From: Planctomycetota bacterium
GTDB lineage: Bacteria > Planctomycetota > Planctomycetia > Gemmatales > Gemmataceae
NCBI GenBank assembly: GCA_003669555.1
Contig: QWOS01000086.1
Coordinates: 1 to 50,819 of the forward strand
DNA length: 50,819 bases
Direction of reading: 5' to 3'
How positions within the stretch are numbered: position 1 is the first letter of the stretch; every line of letters begins with the position of its first letter. The notes below the pieces were generated by a model, which ran no database searches, was not told the origin of the DNA, and saw nothing but the letters and a program-made list of their open reading frames with translations. Position numbers and translations under genes: made by a program. Positions 17,685-25,885 of the stretch are shown in pieces.

Positions 17685-18554
17685 TTAACCGGGAAACCGG
17701 TCGTGGCCTACCCCTCGGATGGCCATTTCGAGAGTGGATGGATCCAGAGGGCGCGGCAAATGACCGCCGTGCGGGGTTTGGCGACCATGGTCCACCCGAC
17801 CCGCCGAGAGACGGATCACACGGTCTGTGCTGGCGGCCATTTCCATGTTGTGCGTCACCATCAGCACTGTCAGGCCATCAGTCCGGTTCAAATCTTTTAG
17901 CAGGCTCATGATCTCGCTGCCTGCCGCCTCGTCAAGATTGCCGGTGGGTTCATCGGCAAACAGCACACGCGGGCGAGTCATGATGGCCCGGGCGATGGCA
18001 GTGCGCTGCATCTCGCCACCCGACATCTCGCAGGGGCGGTGGTGCTTTCTGTGGCTCAGGCCCACCCGCTCAAGCAACTCTTCGGCCCGGCGTTTGGCCG
18101 CGCCCCTGCGGAAGGGCCATTGCCAGATGGTGCTGGCCACCAGCTCGGGTGACATCACATTTTCCAGGGCGGTGAACTCTGGCAGCAGGTGATAGAACTG
18201 GAAGATAAAACCAAAAGTACCATTGCGCAGCTTGTCCCGCTCACGGCTGGGCAGCCCGTCAATACGGCGGTTTTCCAGCCAGATTGTTCCCTCATCAACC
18301 GAATCCAGCGATCCCAGCAGATGCATCAGGGTGCTCTTGCCCGAGCCGGACGCCCCAACAATGCTGAGGAATTCGCCCGCCGGGACCGTCAGGTCCACCC
18401 CCCGCAGTACCTCGGTGGTAATGGCGTTGCGGCGGTAGGTCTTTCGCAGGCCCTCGGCTCGCAAAATGGGCGTCGGAGCCGTGCCGGATTCTGTCTCAAT
18501 GTAGCCAGTCTGCATGAATGTTCCCCGGTCCGTCGTAAGGGGTGTTCTGGTCAT
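17685..18554 (-). CDS. lolD: LolD-type ABC transporter ATP-binding protein
   Basis: ATPase of a LolCDE/MacB-type transporter. Walker A is GASGSGKST (about 67-75), the signature is MSGGEMQRTAIARAI, Walker B is VLFADEPTGNLDEA, and the switch His is in VTHNME. The start at 18554 overlaps the permease stop in an ATGA arrangement, which would couple translation. An internal ATG at 18515 with GGGGAAC upstream is an alternative and gives the more usual N-terminal length. About 35 residues after the last conserved segment are not part of the standard fold. Together with the permease it should extract lipoproteins or a related substrate from the inner membrane. Confidence 0.85.
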   Translation of the reverse strand: MTRTPLTTDRGTFMQTGYIETESGTAPTPILRAEGLRKTYRRNAITTEVLRGVDLTVPAGEFLSIVGASGSGKSTLMHLLGSLDSVDEGTIWLENRRIDGLPSRERDKLRNGTFGFIFQFYHLLPEFTALENVMSPELVASTIWQWPFRRGAAKRRAEELLERVGLSHRKHHRPCEMSGGEMQRTAIARAIMTRPRVLFADEPTGNLDEAAGSEIMSLLKDLNRTDGLTVLMVTHNMEMAASTDRVIRLSAGRVDHGRQTPHGGHLPRPLDPSTLEMAIRGVGHDRFPG

Positions 18555-19957
18555 TCGAATCGCAGTGCCCGCACAGGGTGCAGCATGGAGGCCCGCAGTG
18601 CCGGCAGGATGCTGAACAGCACAGCGATGGCCACAGCCCCCAGATTCACCAGCAGGATGGCCGAAGGCTGGATATCGGTGGGAATGCGGTCAAAGTAGTA
18701 GACATCTCGAGGGAAGATATCCTGCCCGGTGGCTTTGGCCAGCAGGTGCTCGATCTGGTTGATGTTGGTGGTGATAGCCAGCCCCATCAATGATCCCAGG
18801 CCACCGCCGACAATCCCCAGCAGCAGGCCATAACCAAGGAAAATCTGCATCACACCCCAGTTGGAGGCCCCCAGCGATTTGAGGATGCCGATGTCGCGGG
18901 TCTTCTCGCCGACAATCATCGAGAAAATAGCCAGGATGCCAAAGCCCGCCACAGCAATGATCAGGAACAGCAGAATGTTCAGGATCCCTTTCTCGGTGCG
19001 GATGGCCGCCAGCACATTGCCCTGCTTGTCTTCCCAGGTCTGCACTTCCAGGGGCTGGCGCCTGAACAGCTCCTTCAGCCGGGCAACCACCTTGGGCGCC
19101 TGATCGTAGTCTTTCAGCCTGATCTGGATGGAGGTGACCTTACCCTCCATGGTTCTCAGCTTCTGCAAATGGTCCAGCGGCACGAAAACATATTGCGAGT
19201 CGTACTCGCTCATCTCGCTTTTGAAATAGTCGGCGATGACAAAGCGGTCAAAAACGGGTGCCAGCTTGGCACCGGAAACGGTGGTGATGATGATCTCGTC
19301 GCCGGGTTGCAGGGTGCGCCTGTCCCGCAATGTGCCATCCTCGGAGCGGGCCTCGCGGTCCCGGAAATGGGCGATGGCGTAGCCAGGGATGGCACCAACC
19401 GCCACATGGGGTTTGCTATCGGGTGGGTCGGGGGGTGGGGGCTCGTCCGGGCCCAGCAAGGGCTGGAAAACCAGAGGTTCAGCCTTGCGCGACAGCTCCA
19501 GGCGGGCTTTGGCAGCGTCGTCCAGCTCGAAGGATGGTTTGGCCCGTCGGGCCGGATCAGTGAGGTGTTCCGCGAATCCTCCCACCAGGGCCCGCTCCTC
19601 GGGCCTGATACCCACCACCCGCACCGGCTTGGTGATTGGCATGTCGCGGTACGAGAACTGCAGCATGGCGAAGATTTCCAGCGTGGGTGCCATGGCCACC
19701 ACCTGTTCCGCCAGGTACGGATCCTTGCGGATCAGCTCCATCTTTCCCTCGGCATCTGTGAAGCCGTCGTAGTCGTAGGCTTCCAGCATCACATCCGAGA
19801 GCAACCCGTGCAGGCGGTCGCGCAGCTTGGCGCTGAACCCGCCCATCACGCTGTTGACAACAATGAGTGTGGCCACGCCCAGCATCACGCTCACCACGCA
19901 TACCAGGGCGAGGTAGCGGGTTTTCAGGTATCGCCAGCATAGGACCAGCTTGTACAT
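18551..19957 (-). CDS. LolC/LolE-type FtsX-like ABC permease
   Basis: A 468-residue permease with one N-terminal membrane helix (about 13-40, containing VSVMLGVATLIVVNSVMGGF), a large periplasmic MacB-PCD-like domain, and three C-terminal helices of the FtsX type (ILLFLIIAVAGFGILAIFSM, then around 385-410 and 435-460). MIVGEKTRDIGILKSLGAS is the coupling-helix signature of the LolC/E family. It lies 10 bases after lysS and overlaps the ATPase gene by four bases. One permease gene is seen, so the transporter may be a homodimer (LolF-like) rather than a LolC/LolE pair. Confidence 0.85.
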   Translation of the reverse strand: MYKLVLCWRYLKTRYLALVCVVSVMLGVATLIVVNSVMGGFSAKLRDRLHGLLSDVMLEAYDYDGFTDAEGKMELIRKDPYLAEQVVAMAPTLEIFAMLQFSYRDMPITKPVRVVGIRPEERALVGGFAEHLTDPARRAKPSFELDDAAKARLELSRKAEPLVFQPLLGPDEPPPPDPPDSKPHVAVGAIPGYAIAHFRDREARSEDGTLRDRRTLQPGDEIIITTVSGAKLAPVFDRFVIADYFKSEMSEYDSQYVFVPLDHLQKLRTMEGKVTSIQIRLKDYDQAPKVVARLKELFRRQPLEVQTWEDKQGNVLAAIRTEKGILNILLFLIIAVAGFGILAIFSMIVGEKTRDIGILKSLGASNWGVMQIFLGYGLLLGIVGGGLGSLMGLAITTNINQIEHLLAKATGQDIFPRDVYYFDRIPTDIQPSAILLVNLGAVAIAVLFSILPALRASMLHPVRALRFE

Positions 19958-19967
19958 GGGCGGTTTC

Positions 19968-21503
19968 TCAGCCTTTCGCGTGTGTATCGGGTGATTTGCC
20001 AGGTGTGGCCGGATGATCGTGGCCTGGTTCGGGATGCGGATGATGGTGCCCGGGGCGTAGCAGCGGGAAGAGGATCACATCGCGGATGCTGGTGGTGTCG
20101 GTGAGCAGCATCGCCAGCCGGTCGATACCCACACCCAGGCCACCGGCCGGAGGCATGCCGTGCTTCAGCGCGACGATGAACTCCTCATCCATGCGCGCCA
20201 TCGACTCGTCCGCCGGCAGACCCGCCAACTGCTGGCGGAAGGTCTGCTCCTGCAAGACTGGGTCACTCAACTCGGTGTAGGCGTTGGCCAGCTCCATCCG
20301 GTGGATGTACAGTTCGAAGCGCTCGGCCACCGCTGGGTTGTCGCGCTTGCGCTTGGTGAGTGGGCATAGGCTCGCCGGGTAATCATGGACAAAAACCGGC
20401 CCCTCGAGTGTGGGCTCGCAGAGCCTTTCAAAAAGGTCCTGGGCCAGGACATCGGGGTGCTTCCCCGTGGTGGGAATGCCATGTCGGGTGGCGGCTGCTG
20501 TGAGCGAGGCCGGGTCGGCCATGTCGGCTCCCGCATGCTCCAGCAATAGTTCGGCGTAGGTTGCCCGGCGCCAGGGAGGAGTGAAATCGATCTCGTGGCC
20601 GTCGTAAGGAACCCGGGTGCCACCGTGCAACTCGGTGGCGCAGGCACATACCAAGCCTTCTACCAGGTCCATCATGCCACGGTAATCAGAATAAGCCTGA
20701 TACAGCTCCATCATGGTGAATTCGGGATTGTGCCTCTGGCTGATGCCCTCGTTGCGGAACACCCGGCCAATCTCGTAAACCTTTTCCATGCCCCCCACCA
20801 GCAGGCGCTTCAGAGGCAATTCAAGGGCGATGCGCAGCACCAGCGGCAAATGGAGCGCGTTGTGGTGGGTCTCGAAAGGACGGGCCGCGGCGCCGCCGGC
20901 CACCGTGTGCAATGTGGGGGTTTCCACCTCCCAGAACCCCTGGGCGTCCAGGTGGCGGCGCATGGTCCGCACCAGGCGGATGCGCTTTTCTGCCCGCACC
21001 ATCACTTCGGGGTGGTAGGTCAGGTCGAGGTAACGGTGGCGCAGCCGGAACTCCATGTCCACCATGCCCGAATGCTTGTCGGGATGGGGCAGAAGGGATT
21101 TGCCCAGGATGGTGATCTCACGGGCGAAAACTGTCATCTCGCCGGTTTTTGTCTGGCCAAAGTTGCCATCCACACCCAGCAAATCACCCAGGTCGAGCAG
21201 GCCGGCCAGTTTCCAGCCGGTCTCGCCCACCTGTTTTTTGCCAATCATCACCTGCACCCGCCCGGTGGCGTCGGCAAGATCCAGGAAATGAACATTTCCC
21301 ATCACGCGTCGCAGCACGATGCGGCCTGCCAGGCGGGTGGTGACACGATTTTCCGGATTTTCGGCATCAATGGGCAGTTCGCGCACCTGGCCGATTGGCA
21401 GGTGATTGTCAAACCTGCCGCCCCAGGGGTCCAGCCCCAGTGCTTCGATAGCCCGCAATTTCTCTGTGCGAACCGCCTCCAGACTCTCGCCTTGCTCACT
21501 CAC
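19968..21503 (-). CDS. lysS: Lysyl-tRNA synthetase, class II
   Basis: A 511-residue class II LysRS. The N-terminal OB-fold anticodon-binding domain includes AGRIVLRRVMGNVHFLDL. Motif 2 is EIGRVFRNEGISQRHNPEFT, and motif 3 is GLGVGIDRLAMLLT followed by IRDVILFPLLRP. RLLVGGMEKVYEIGR just before motif 2 is specific to LysRS. The GTG at 21503 is used as start (MSEQGE), with AGGA about ten bases upstream. It heads the unit lysS-permease-ATPase, a neighbourhood also known from other bacteria. The short C-terminal tail after motif 3 is His/Pro-rich (GHHHPHPEPGHDHP), which is unusual and could bind metal. Confidence 0.95.
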   Translation of the reverse strand: MSEQGESLEAVRTEKLRAIEALGLDPWGGRFDNHLPIGQVRELPIDAENPENRVTTRLAGRIVLRRVMGNVHFLDLADATGRVQVMIGKKQVGETGWKLAGLLDLGDLLGVDGNFGQTKTGEMTVFAREITILGKSLLPHPDKHSGMVDMEFRLRHRYLDLTYHPEVMVRAEKRIRLVRTMRRHLDAQGFWEVETPTLHTVAGGAAARPFETHHNALHLPLVLRIALELPLKRLLVGGMEKVYEIGRVFRNEGISQRHNPEFTMMELYQAYSDYRGMMDLVEGLVCACATELHGGTRVPYDGHEIDFTPPWRRATYAELLLEHAGADMADPASLTAAATRHGIPTTGKHPDVLAQDLFERLCEPTLEGPVFVHDYPASLCPLTKRKRDNPAVAERFELYIHRMELANAYTELSDPVLQEQTFRQQLAGLPADESMARMDEEFIVALKHGMPPAGGLGVGIDRLAMLLTDTTSIRDVILFPLLRPGHHHPHPEPGHDHPATPGKSPDTHAKG

Positions 21504-21661
21504 GCGGGTTATTCCTGGGCCAGTTCGGACAATGCCCCCCGGCTGGATGCCTGGAAGCTACTCGGCAGAGAGCCTATGCCTTGTCCAAGAGGGGTGTCAA
21601 CGGCAAGGGGCCGGTTCTGTTCCGGGGGACGCCCGGTGGCGGGGGGTGTAGAATCAAATCC

Positions 21662-22648
21662 ATGCCTGGTTTCCAACTGTGGTGGGTACTGTTGTTGCTG
21701 CCTTTGGCGCCCTGGCCTGCACTAAGGCGGTTGGAGCGTCCCAGGCCCCGGGTTTTGCTGCTGGGGCGTTTTTCCAGCCGGGTAATCCGTCTGGATACGC
21801 TGCGTAAACCCTGGTCTTTTTGGCTATGGACTGGCTGCGTTGCCGCACTGGTGGTGGCCCTGGCCGGCCCAACCACCAGGCCCGTCAGCCTTTTTCCCGG
21901 TGCGGTGCAGGTTTTACTCGATGCCTCTGGCAGCATGGCCGAGGTGGATCAGGTCACGGGGCGGAGCCGCTGGGAAATCGCCACCCAGGCCGTGGGAGCA
22001 TTGGCCCAAGCCCTGGAGGCCCAGCCTGAAACCCGGCGGCTTTCGATGGGGTTGCTGCTTTTTGCCAGCCGGCCCAGTCGTGTACTGACCCCAGGGACCC
22101 ATCCCGGAGCCTTGCCCGGAGTGCTGGAAGCGCAGCAAGTGAGCCAGACACCAGGGGAAACCACCACCAACCTGGGGGCAGCGCTCATCGCCGGGCTGGA
22201 TGAATTGGCAGCTACCCCCCCTGGCAGCCAGCGTGTCCTCCTTTTGGTGAGTGACGGCGAGCACAATACGCTGGAAACAGGTGCCCCGGACGATCCAACC
22301 CCCCGGCAGGCCGCGCAATTGGCGGCCACCCTGGGGGTGCGGTTGCTGGTGCTGCGTGTGCCAGCGGGACAATGTGACGAATCCGCGCAAAAACAAGGCG
22401 AATGGTTGCTGCAGGACCTGGCCAGCCGAACTGGGGGGATGGAATTTTCCTTACCCCTGGAATCACCACTACCTATGATGAAGGCATTGGGTATGTCTCC
22501 CGCCTGGTGGCTGGACTGGGTTGCGCCCCTGCCGTGGCGGGCTCTGCTGGCGGGAATGTCGGTCTTTCTGGCTGGGGGGGCCTGGTTGGCGGAAAGGATT
22601 TTCGAGCCAAGTGGAAATCCCTTGCCTGCCCGTCGGAAGCAATTATGA
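21662..22648 (+). CDS. VWA-domain membrane protein (BatA-like)
   Basis: A 328-residue protein with hydrophobic helices at about 4-17 and 50-70, a von Willebrand factor A domain, and a final helix at about 290-310 (ALLAGMSVFLAGGAWLAERIF). The MIDAS motif DASGS begins at residue 86, followed by the Thr in TNLGAALIAGL and VSDGEH. This layout resembles BatA/BatB proteins of aerotolerance operons, but no MoxR or other Bat genes are adjacent. The ATG at 21662 is preferred; an upstream TTG at 21581 would add 27 residues without family character. Confidence 0.75.
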   Translation: MPGFQLWWVLLLLPLAPWPALRRLERPRPRVLLLGRFSSRVIRLDTLRKPWSFWLWTGCVAALVVALAGPTTRPVSLFPGAVQVLLDASGSMAEVDQVTGRSRWEIATQAVGALAQALEAQPETRRLSMGLLLFASRPSRVLTPGTHPGALPGVLEAQQVSQTPGETTTNLGAALIAGLDELAATPPGSQRVLLLVSDGEHNTLETGAPDDPTPRQAAQLAATLGVRLLVLRVPAGQCDESAQKQGEWLLQDLASRTGGMEFSLPLESPLPMMKALGMSPAWWLDWVAPLPWRALLAGMSVFLAGGAWLAERIFEPSGNPLPARRKQL

Positions 22649-22843
22649 TAATAGAATCTGGATACCCCAGCTCCGGGAGCGCAGGGTATTCGCAGATGCG
22701 AGGATTTGGAAAAAATTGGTGTTTTCCACCCGCCCCACCTTGCCGGAACGGCATGACAGACCCAATGATTGCAAAGCACGGTTTGAGCCCGTTCCTTTGT
22801 GCAACCTGGTGGTTGATGTTGTTCATTGAAGGAGACCTGATTG

Positions 22844-23425
22844 ATGAATGTGCGAACACTGATCGTGGGTGGTTTGGCCTTGGCTTTGGGCCTGACAACC
22901 TCGGCTCTGGCTTTGGCCTTGCAGGGCAAGAAGGGCTCTCTGGAGCCTCTTGATGCCTTGGCGAAAAAGGCCCAGGATGCCACCTTTGCCGAAGAGTGCA
23001 AAAAGGCTGCCGACAGCCTGGAACTCGACCCGGTGATGCATTCTTTCAAGCCCCGCGCCAAAGGCGGCTTTGGAATCGGCATGAAAGCCGGTCTGGTCCC
23101 CGCCAACCAGGACGGCATTGAGGCTTATTTGCCCACACTGAGCAAAAAAGGCCTCAGCGCTGCCGACGCTGGCAAACTGGCTGATCCCATTATCGCCATG
23201 TGTAATCGCGTTCTGGCGATCGCCGAGGTGAGCGACCACCTGTGGCCTGAAAGCAAGGAATCCAGCAAGAGCAAGAAGAAATGGCTGGATCTGAACGAAA
23301 TCATGAAAGTGGGCGCCAAAGACTTGAGCGAGGCTGTCAGCACCAAGAACTATGCTGGCGTGAAGAAAGCTGCGAGCAAGCTGAATTCCAGCTGCACTGA
23401 TTGCCATTCCGTTTTCCGCGACTGA
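22844..23425 (+). CDS. Small exported cytochrome c'-like protein
   Basis: A 193-residue exported protein with a signal peptide (1 to about 26, ending near ALALA) and a single heme motif CTDCH near the C-terminus, nine residues from the end with the sequence SSCTDCHSVFRD. A C-terminal CxxCH after a mostly helical body is the arrangement of cytochrome c'/c-556 type four-helix bundles. Its redox partner or ligand is unknown. GGAG lies nine bases before the ATG at 22844; a TTG directly upstream is not needed. A strong terminator follows. Confidence 0.75.
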   Translation: MNVRTLIVGGLALALGLTTSALALALQGKKGSLEPLDALAKKAQDATFAEECKKAADSLELDPVMHSFKPRAKGGFGIGMKAGLVPANQDGIEAYLPTLSKKGLSAADAGKLADPIIAMCNRVLAIAEVSDHLWPESKESSKSKKKWLDLNEIMKVGAKDLSEAVSTKNYAGVKKAASKLNSSCTDCHSVFRD

Positions 23426-23450
23426 TTGGCGCGGCGGATATCGTTCCATG

Positions 23451-23483
23451 AAAAACCCCCGGCTACCTTGCCGGGGGTTTTTT
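23451..23483 (+). terminator. Rho-independent terminator after the cytochrome gene
   Basis: AAAAACCCCCGGC (23451-23463) pairs perfectly with GCCGGGGGTTTTT (23470-23482) around a six-base loop, followed by more T. The A-tract on the other side also lets it serve the minus-strand zinc-ribbon gene that ends at 23503. Confidence 0.9.
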
Positions 23484-23502
23484 ATTTGGAGCGGGACTGG
23501 TT

Positions 23503-23811
23503 TTACCGCCCTAGCCATAAGGCTATAGCCATGGCAATCAGGACCAGCAGGCAGCCGGCCTTCAGCCATTTTCCCTTCCCGGTGGCATGGCCCGCACCCT
23601 CATCCGGGAACTCCCGTTCCACGAACTCGCTGTAATCGAAGTCGTCGTCGCCTACCCAACCAGCTTCGGCCAAACCCTCGGCATTGTCACTCCAGCCCGT
23701 TTCCTCATCGGAGCCGCAATGCGGGCAAGCCCGCGCACCTGCCTGGACCCGGCCGCCACAGTGCGGGCAGGCAAACCATTCTGGCGCGCGCCGGCCTCTA
23801 TAACGGGCCAT
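23503..23811 (-). CDS. Small zinc-ribbon protein with C-terminal membrane helix
   Basis: About 102 residues. The N-terminal part has two CPHCG knuckles (WFACPHCGGRVQAGARACPHCG, residues about 13-34), which should bind one zinc ion. A Glu/Asp-rich middle follows (DDDFDYSEFVEREFPDEG), and then a C-terminal membrane helix (AGCLLVLIAMAIALWLGR). Such tail-anchored zinc ribbons are common in planctomycetes and have no assigned role. GGAGGGG lies six bases before the ATG at 23811. The start lies within the last codons of the methyltransferase gene (14-base overlap), so the two are translationally linked. Confidence 0.75.
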   Translation of the reverse strand: MARYRGRRAPEWFACPHCGGRVQAGARACPHCGSDEETGWSDNAEGLAEAGWVGDDDFDYSEFVEREFPDEGAGHATGKGKWLKAGCLLVLIAMAIALWLGR

Positions 23812-24520
23812 CGGTTCCCCTCCGGGGTAGCCCCAGCCGATAGAGAGTGCCACCAATCCGCCGACCATCCGTCTCGATGCTATGGACCGCCCGAGCTTCC
23901 AGCACCATTCCCAGGTCGCCTGCCTGGGCCCCAAACAGCTTGCCATTGGCACGGTCCGGGTCGCAGATCCAGGCCTGTCCACCTGGCTCCAGGCAGGCCG
24001 TCAACAAGGACAAAAGGGGGGCCACCGACCGCTCTTCGTAAAGCAGGTCGGCTCCCACAATGAGGGGGTAACGCACAGGGGGAGGGGAGCGCCAATCCAG
24101 GGCCATAGCCGTGAAGATGGCTCCTTCCGGAGCATTGGCAAGCGCGGTCCGCCTGGCGAATTCCACAGCGGTGAGATCGTAGTCGGTGATGGTCATGTGC
24201 AGGCCAGCCAGCAGGCCTGCGGCGCTTACCAGCCCTAGTCCGCACCCTACCTCCAGGGCACGGGTGCCAACTGGAAACGCTGGCGGCTGGTGGAGCAATG
24301 CCTCAGCAAGCATGCGGGCAGCCGGCCATAGCTCCGCCCAGTAGGGCATATATTCGTCGGCCTCAAAAGCCTGCTCCACAAACGGATCATCCAGCAGGGT
24401 ATGGGCCTGTTCGGGAAGCAGCAGCTTCAGGGTATGGCCGCCCACCCGGATGGGCTCAACCCGCTCCCCACGGAGCGCGGATTCAGGTGTGCGGTGCGTT
24501 CGGCCTGTTGGCTGGTTCAT
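23798..24520 (-). CDS. Class I SAM methyltransferase (METTL21/lysine methyltransferase-like)
   Basis: About 240 residues. GTRALEVGCGLGLVSAAGLLAG is the SAM-binding motif I (shown here as its ends), preceded by PYWAELWPAARMLAEAL, the pre-motif typical of the METTL21/nicotinamide N-methyltransferase-like group that methylates protein lysines. VGADLLYEE occupies the position of motif IV. The substrate is unknown; protein methylation is an inference from family likeness. The start is uncertain: ATG 24520 is used, ATG 24547 or GTG 24574 are possible. It is divergent from the gene at 24621, with about 100 bases between them. Confidence 0.75.
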   Translation of the reverse strand: MNQPTGRTHRTPESALRGERVEPIRVGGHTLKLLLPEQAHTLLDDPFVEQAFEADEYMPYWAELWPAARMLAEALLHQPPAFPVGTRALEVGCGLGLVSAAGLLAGLHMTITDYDLTAVEFARRTALANAPEGAIFTAMALDWRSPPPVRYPLIVGADLLYEERSVAPLLSLLTACLEPGGQAWICDPDRANGKLFGAQAGDLGMVLEARAVHSIETDGRRIGGTLYRLGLPRRGTDGPL

Positions 24521-24620
24521 GGGTCTTTCGCCCGTCTCCCTTGCCATCCCGTGTTGCCCTGAAGGGCTGTCCACCCATACTGTACCCGCTTGCGGACTTG
24601 CGGTCAGGGAGAAGGATGGA

Positions 24621-25409
24621 ATGGCGCCGATACTGGCATGGCTACTGGTGCTGGGGCAAACCCCCGAAGTACCCGCTCCAGCGCGGGTGACAGGCCGGGT
24701 GAACTGGCGGGGTGCTCTTCCTCAGGTCCAGCCTTTTCTCGCTCCTCCCAGTCCCCTGGTGGGCCAGCCCGATCCGGCTCTGCGGCCCTGGCCTAATCCG
24801 CATGCGCCCAGTATTGCGCCTGATGGCGGTCTGGGTGGCATTCTGGTCTGGGCGGCGGAGCCAGCCGGTTCTTTTCGGACCGTCCTTCAGCCGCCCGTGC
24901 GCGTCCTGGTGGAAAACGGTCAGATCCTGGTCGAGCAAGGCGGTGGCGTGGTCCCTGTGGGATTGCTCAATCCGGGTGATGCCATCAGCGTGGAAAGCCG
25001 GCAGGCTGCATTTTTCACGCTGCGGGGCCGTGGTGCTGCTTTTTTTGGCTTGCCTCTGGTGCGCGCCAATCAGACGGTCCGGCGTACCCTGGACAAGCCT
25101 GGCTGGGTGGAACTGTCGAGCGGCACCGGGCAGTATTGGGCCCGTGGCTGGCTTTGGGTGGGTGCCCCTGTCCATACCACCGTCACCGATGCGTCTGGCC
25201 GGTTTGAATTGGTCAACCTGAAGCCTGGACGGCATACGCTGGTCGCCCGTCTTCCCGATTGGCAACTGGCAGACCGTCAACGCGACCCGGAGACAGGGGA
25301 GTTGCTGCGGGCAGTTTACAAAGAGCCAGGGCTCCAACGCGTGGAAGTGAATTTACAGTCGGGGCAGGCGGGCCAATGCATACTGAGCTTTCCAGCAAAT
25401 GAAAAATAA
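24621..25409 (+). CDS. Secreted carboxypeptidase-regulatory/cupredoxin-like protein
   Basis: A 262-residue protein with a short hydrophobic N-terminus (MAPILAWLLVLGQT) that may act as a signal peptide. VTGRVNWRGALPQ and later SGRFELVNLKPGRHTLVAR are characteristic of the carboxypeptidase-regulatory/methylamine-utilisation-type fold, where the second segment is the closing beta strand pair. The middle is proline-rich. No catalytic residues are seen. GGGAGAAGG precedes the ATG at 24621. Its stop overlaps the start of the DUF202 gene, so the two are co-transcribed. Confidence 0.7.
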   Translation: MAPILAWLLVLGQTPEVPAPARVTGRVNWRGALPQVQPFLAPPSPLVGQPDPALRPWPNPHAPSIAPDGGLGGILVWAAEPAGSFRTVLQPPVRVLVENGQILVEQGGGVVPVGLLNPGDAISVESRQAAFFTLRGRGAAFFGLPLVRANQTVRRTLDKPGWVELSSGTGQYWARGWLWVGAPVHTTVTDASGRFELVNLKPGRHTLVARLPDWQLADRQRDPETGELLRAVYKEPGLQRVEVNLQSGQAGQCILSFPANEK

Positions 25410-25866
25410 CCACGAATGGACAGTGCCCGTAGCCATGAAAAATGAACCAACTCCCCCAGCCAGCCCGCAAGCAATCCCGGAAGATCTGATCCACTCCGAG
25501 TTTCTGACGAGTAAAGAAAGATTCAATCTGCTGATTCAGGCCAATCAGCTTTACCTGGCCTGGATTCGCACGGCTATCACCGTGCTGGGGCTGGGTGTGG
25601 TGCTGGCCAAACTGGCTTTATGGATCCGGATAACAGTGGATGATCCCGTCTACCGGTCATTCCTGCATGTCCAGGAGTTGTTGGGTATTGCCCTGCTTGC
25701 CGGAGCCACCGTGCTGACGGGTTTGGCCACTTGGGTACACTTTCAAAATCAGAAAACCATCCACAAGGGGAGAATGCCCAAAATGGGCATGATGCCAGCC
25801 TATTTGCTCAGCATCCTCATCGGGTCGGCCGGCATGGTTCTGGTGGTGCTTTTCACTTTCTGGTGA
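25399..25866 (+). CDS. DUF202 (YidH-like) membrane protein
   Basis: A 155-residue membrane protein. The signature LYLAWIRTAITVLGLGVVLAK at about 51-71 (a run given here in part) is the DUF202 opening helix, followed by helices at about 90-113 and 133-154. Function of DUF202 is unknown. The ATG at 25399 overlaps the end of the previous gene by 11 bases (ATGAAAAATAA), consistent with coupling. An alternative ATG at 25435 would remove 12 residues; neither has a clear ribosome site. Confidence 0.8.
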   Translation: MKNNHEWTVPVAMKNEPTPPASPQAIPEDLIHSEFLTSKERFNLLIQANQLYLAWIRTAITVLGLGVVLAKLALWIRITVDDPVYRSFLHVQELLGIALLAGATVLTGLATWVHFQNQKTIHKGRMPKMGMMPAYLLSILIGSAGMVLVVLFTFW

Positions 25867-25885
25867 GTGAGCCCCCCTGCCAGGC

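Noticed and set aside
20595-21725. Plus-strand frame of about 375 codons opposite lysS
   Set aside because: His/Gln/Gly-rich shadow of the lysS gene without motifs.
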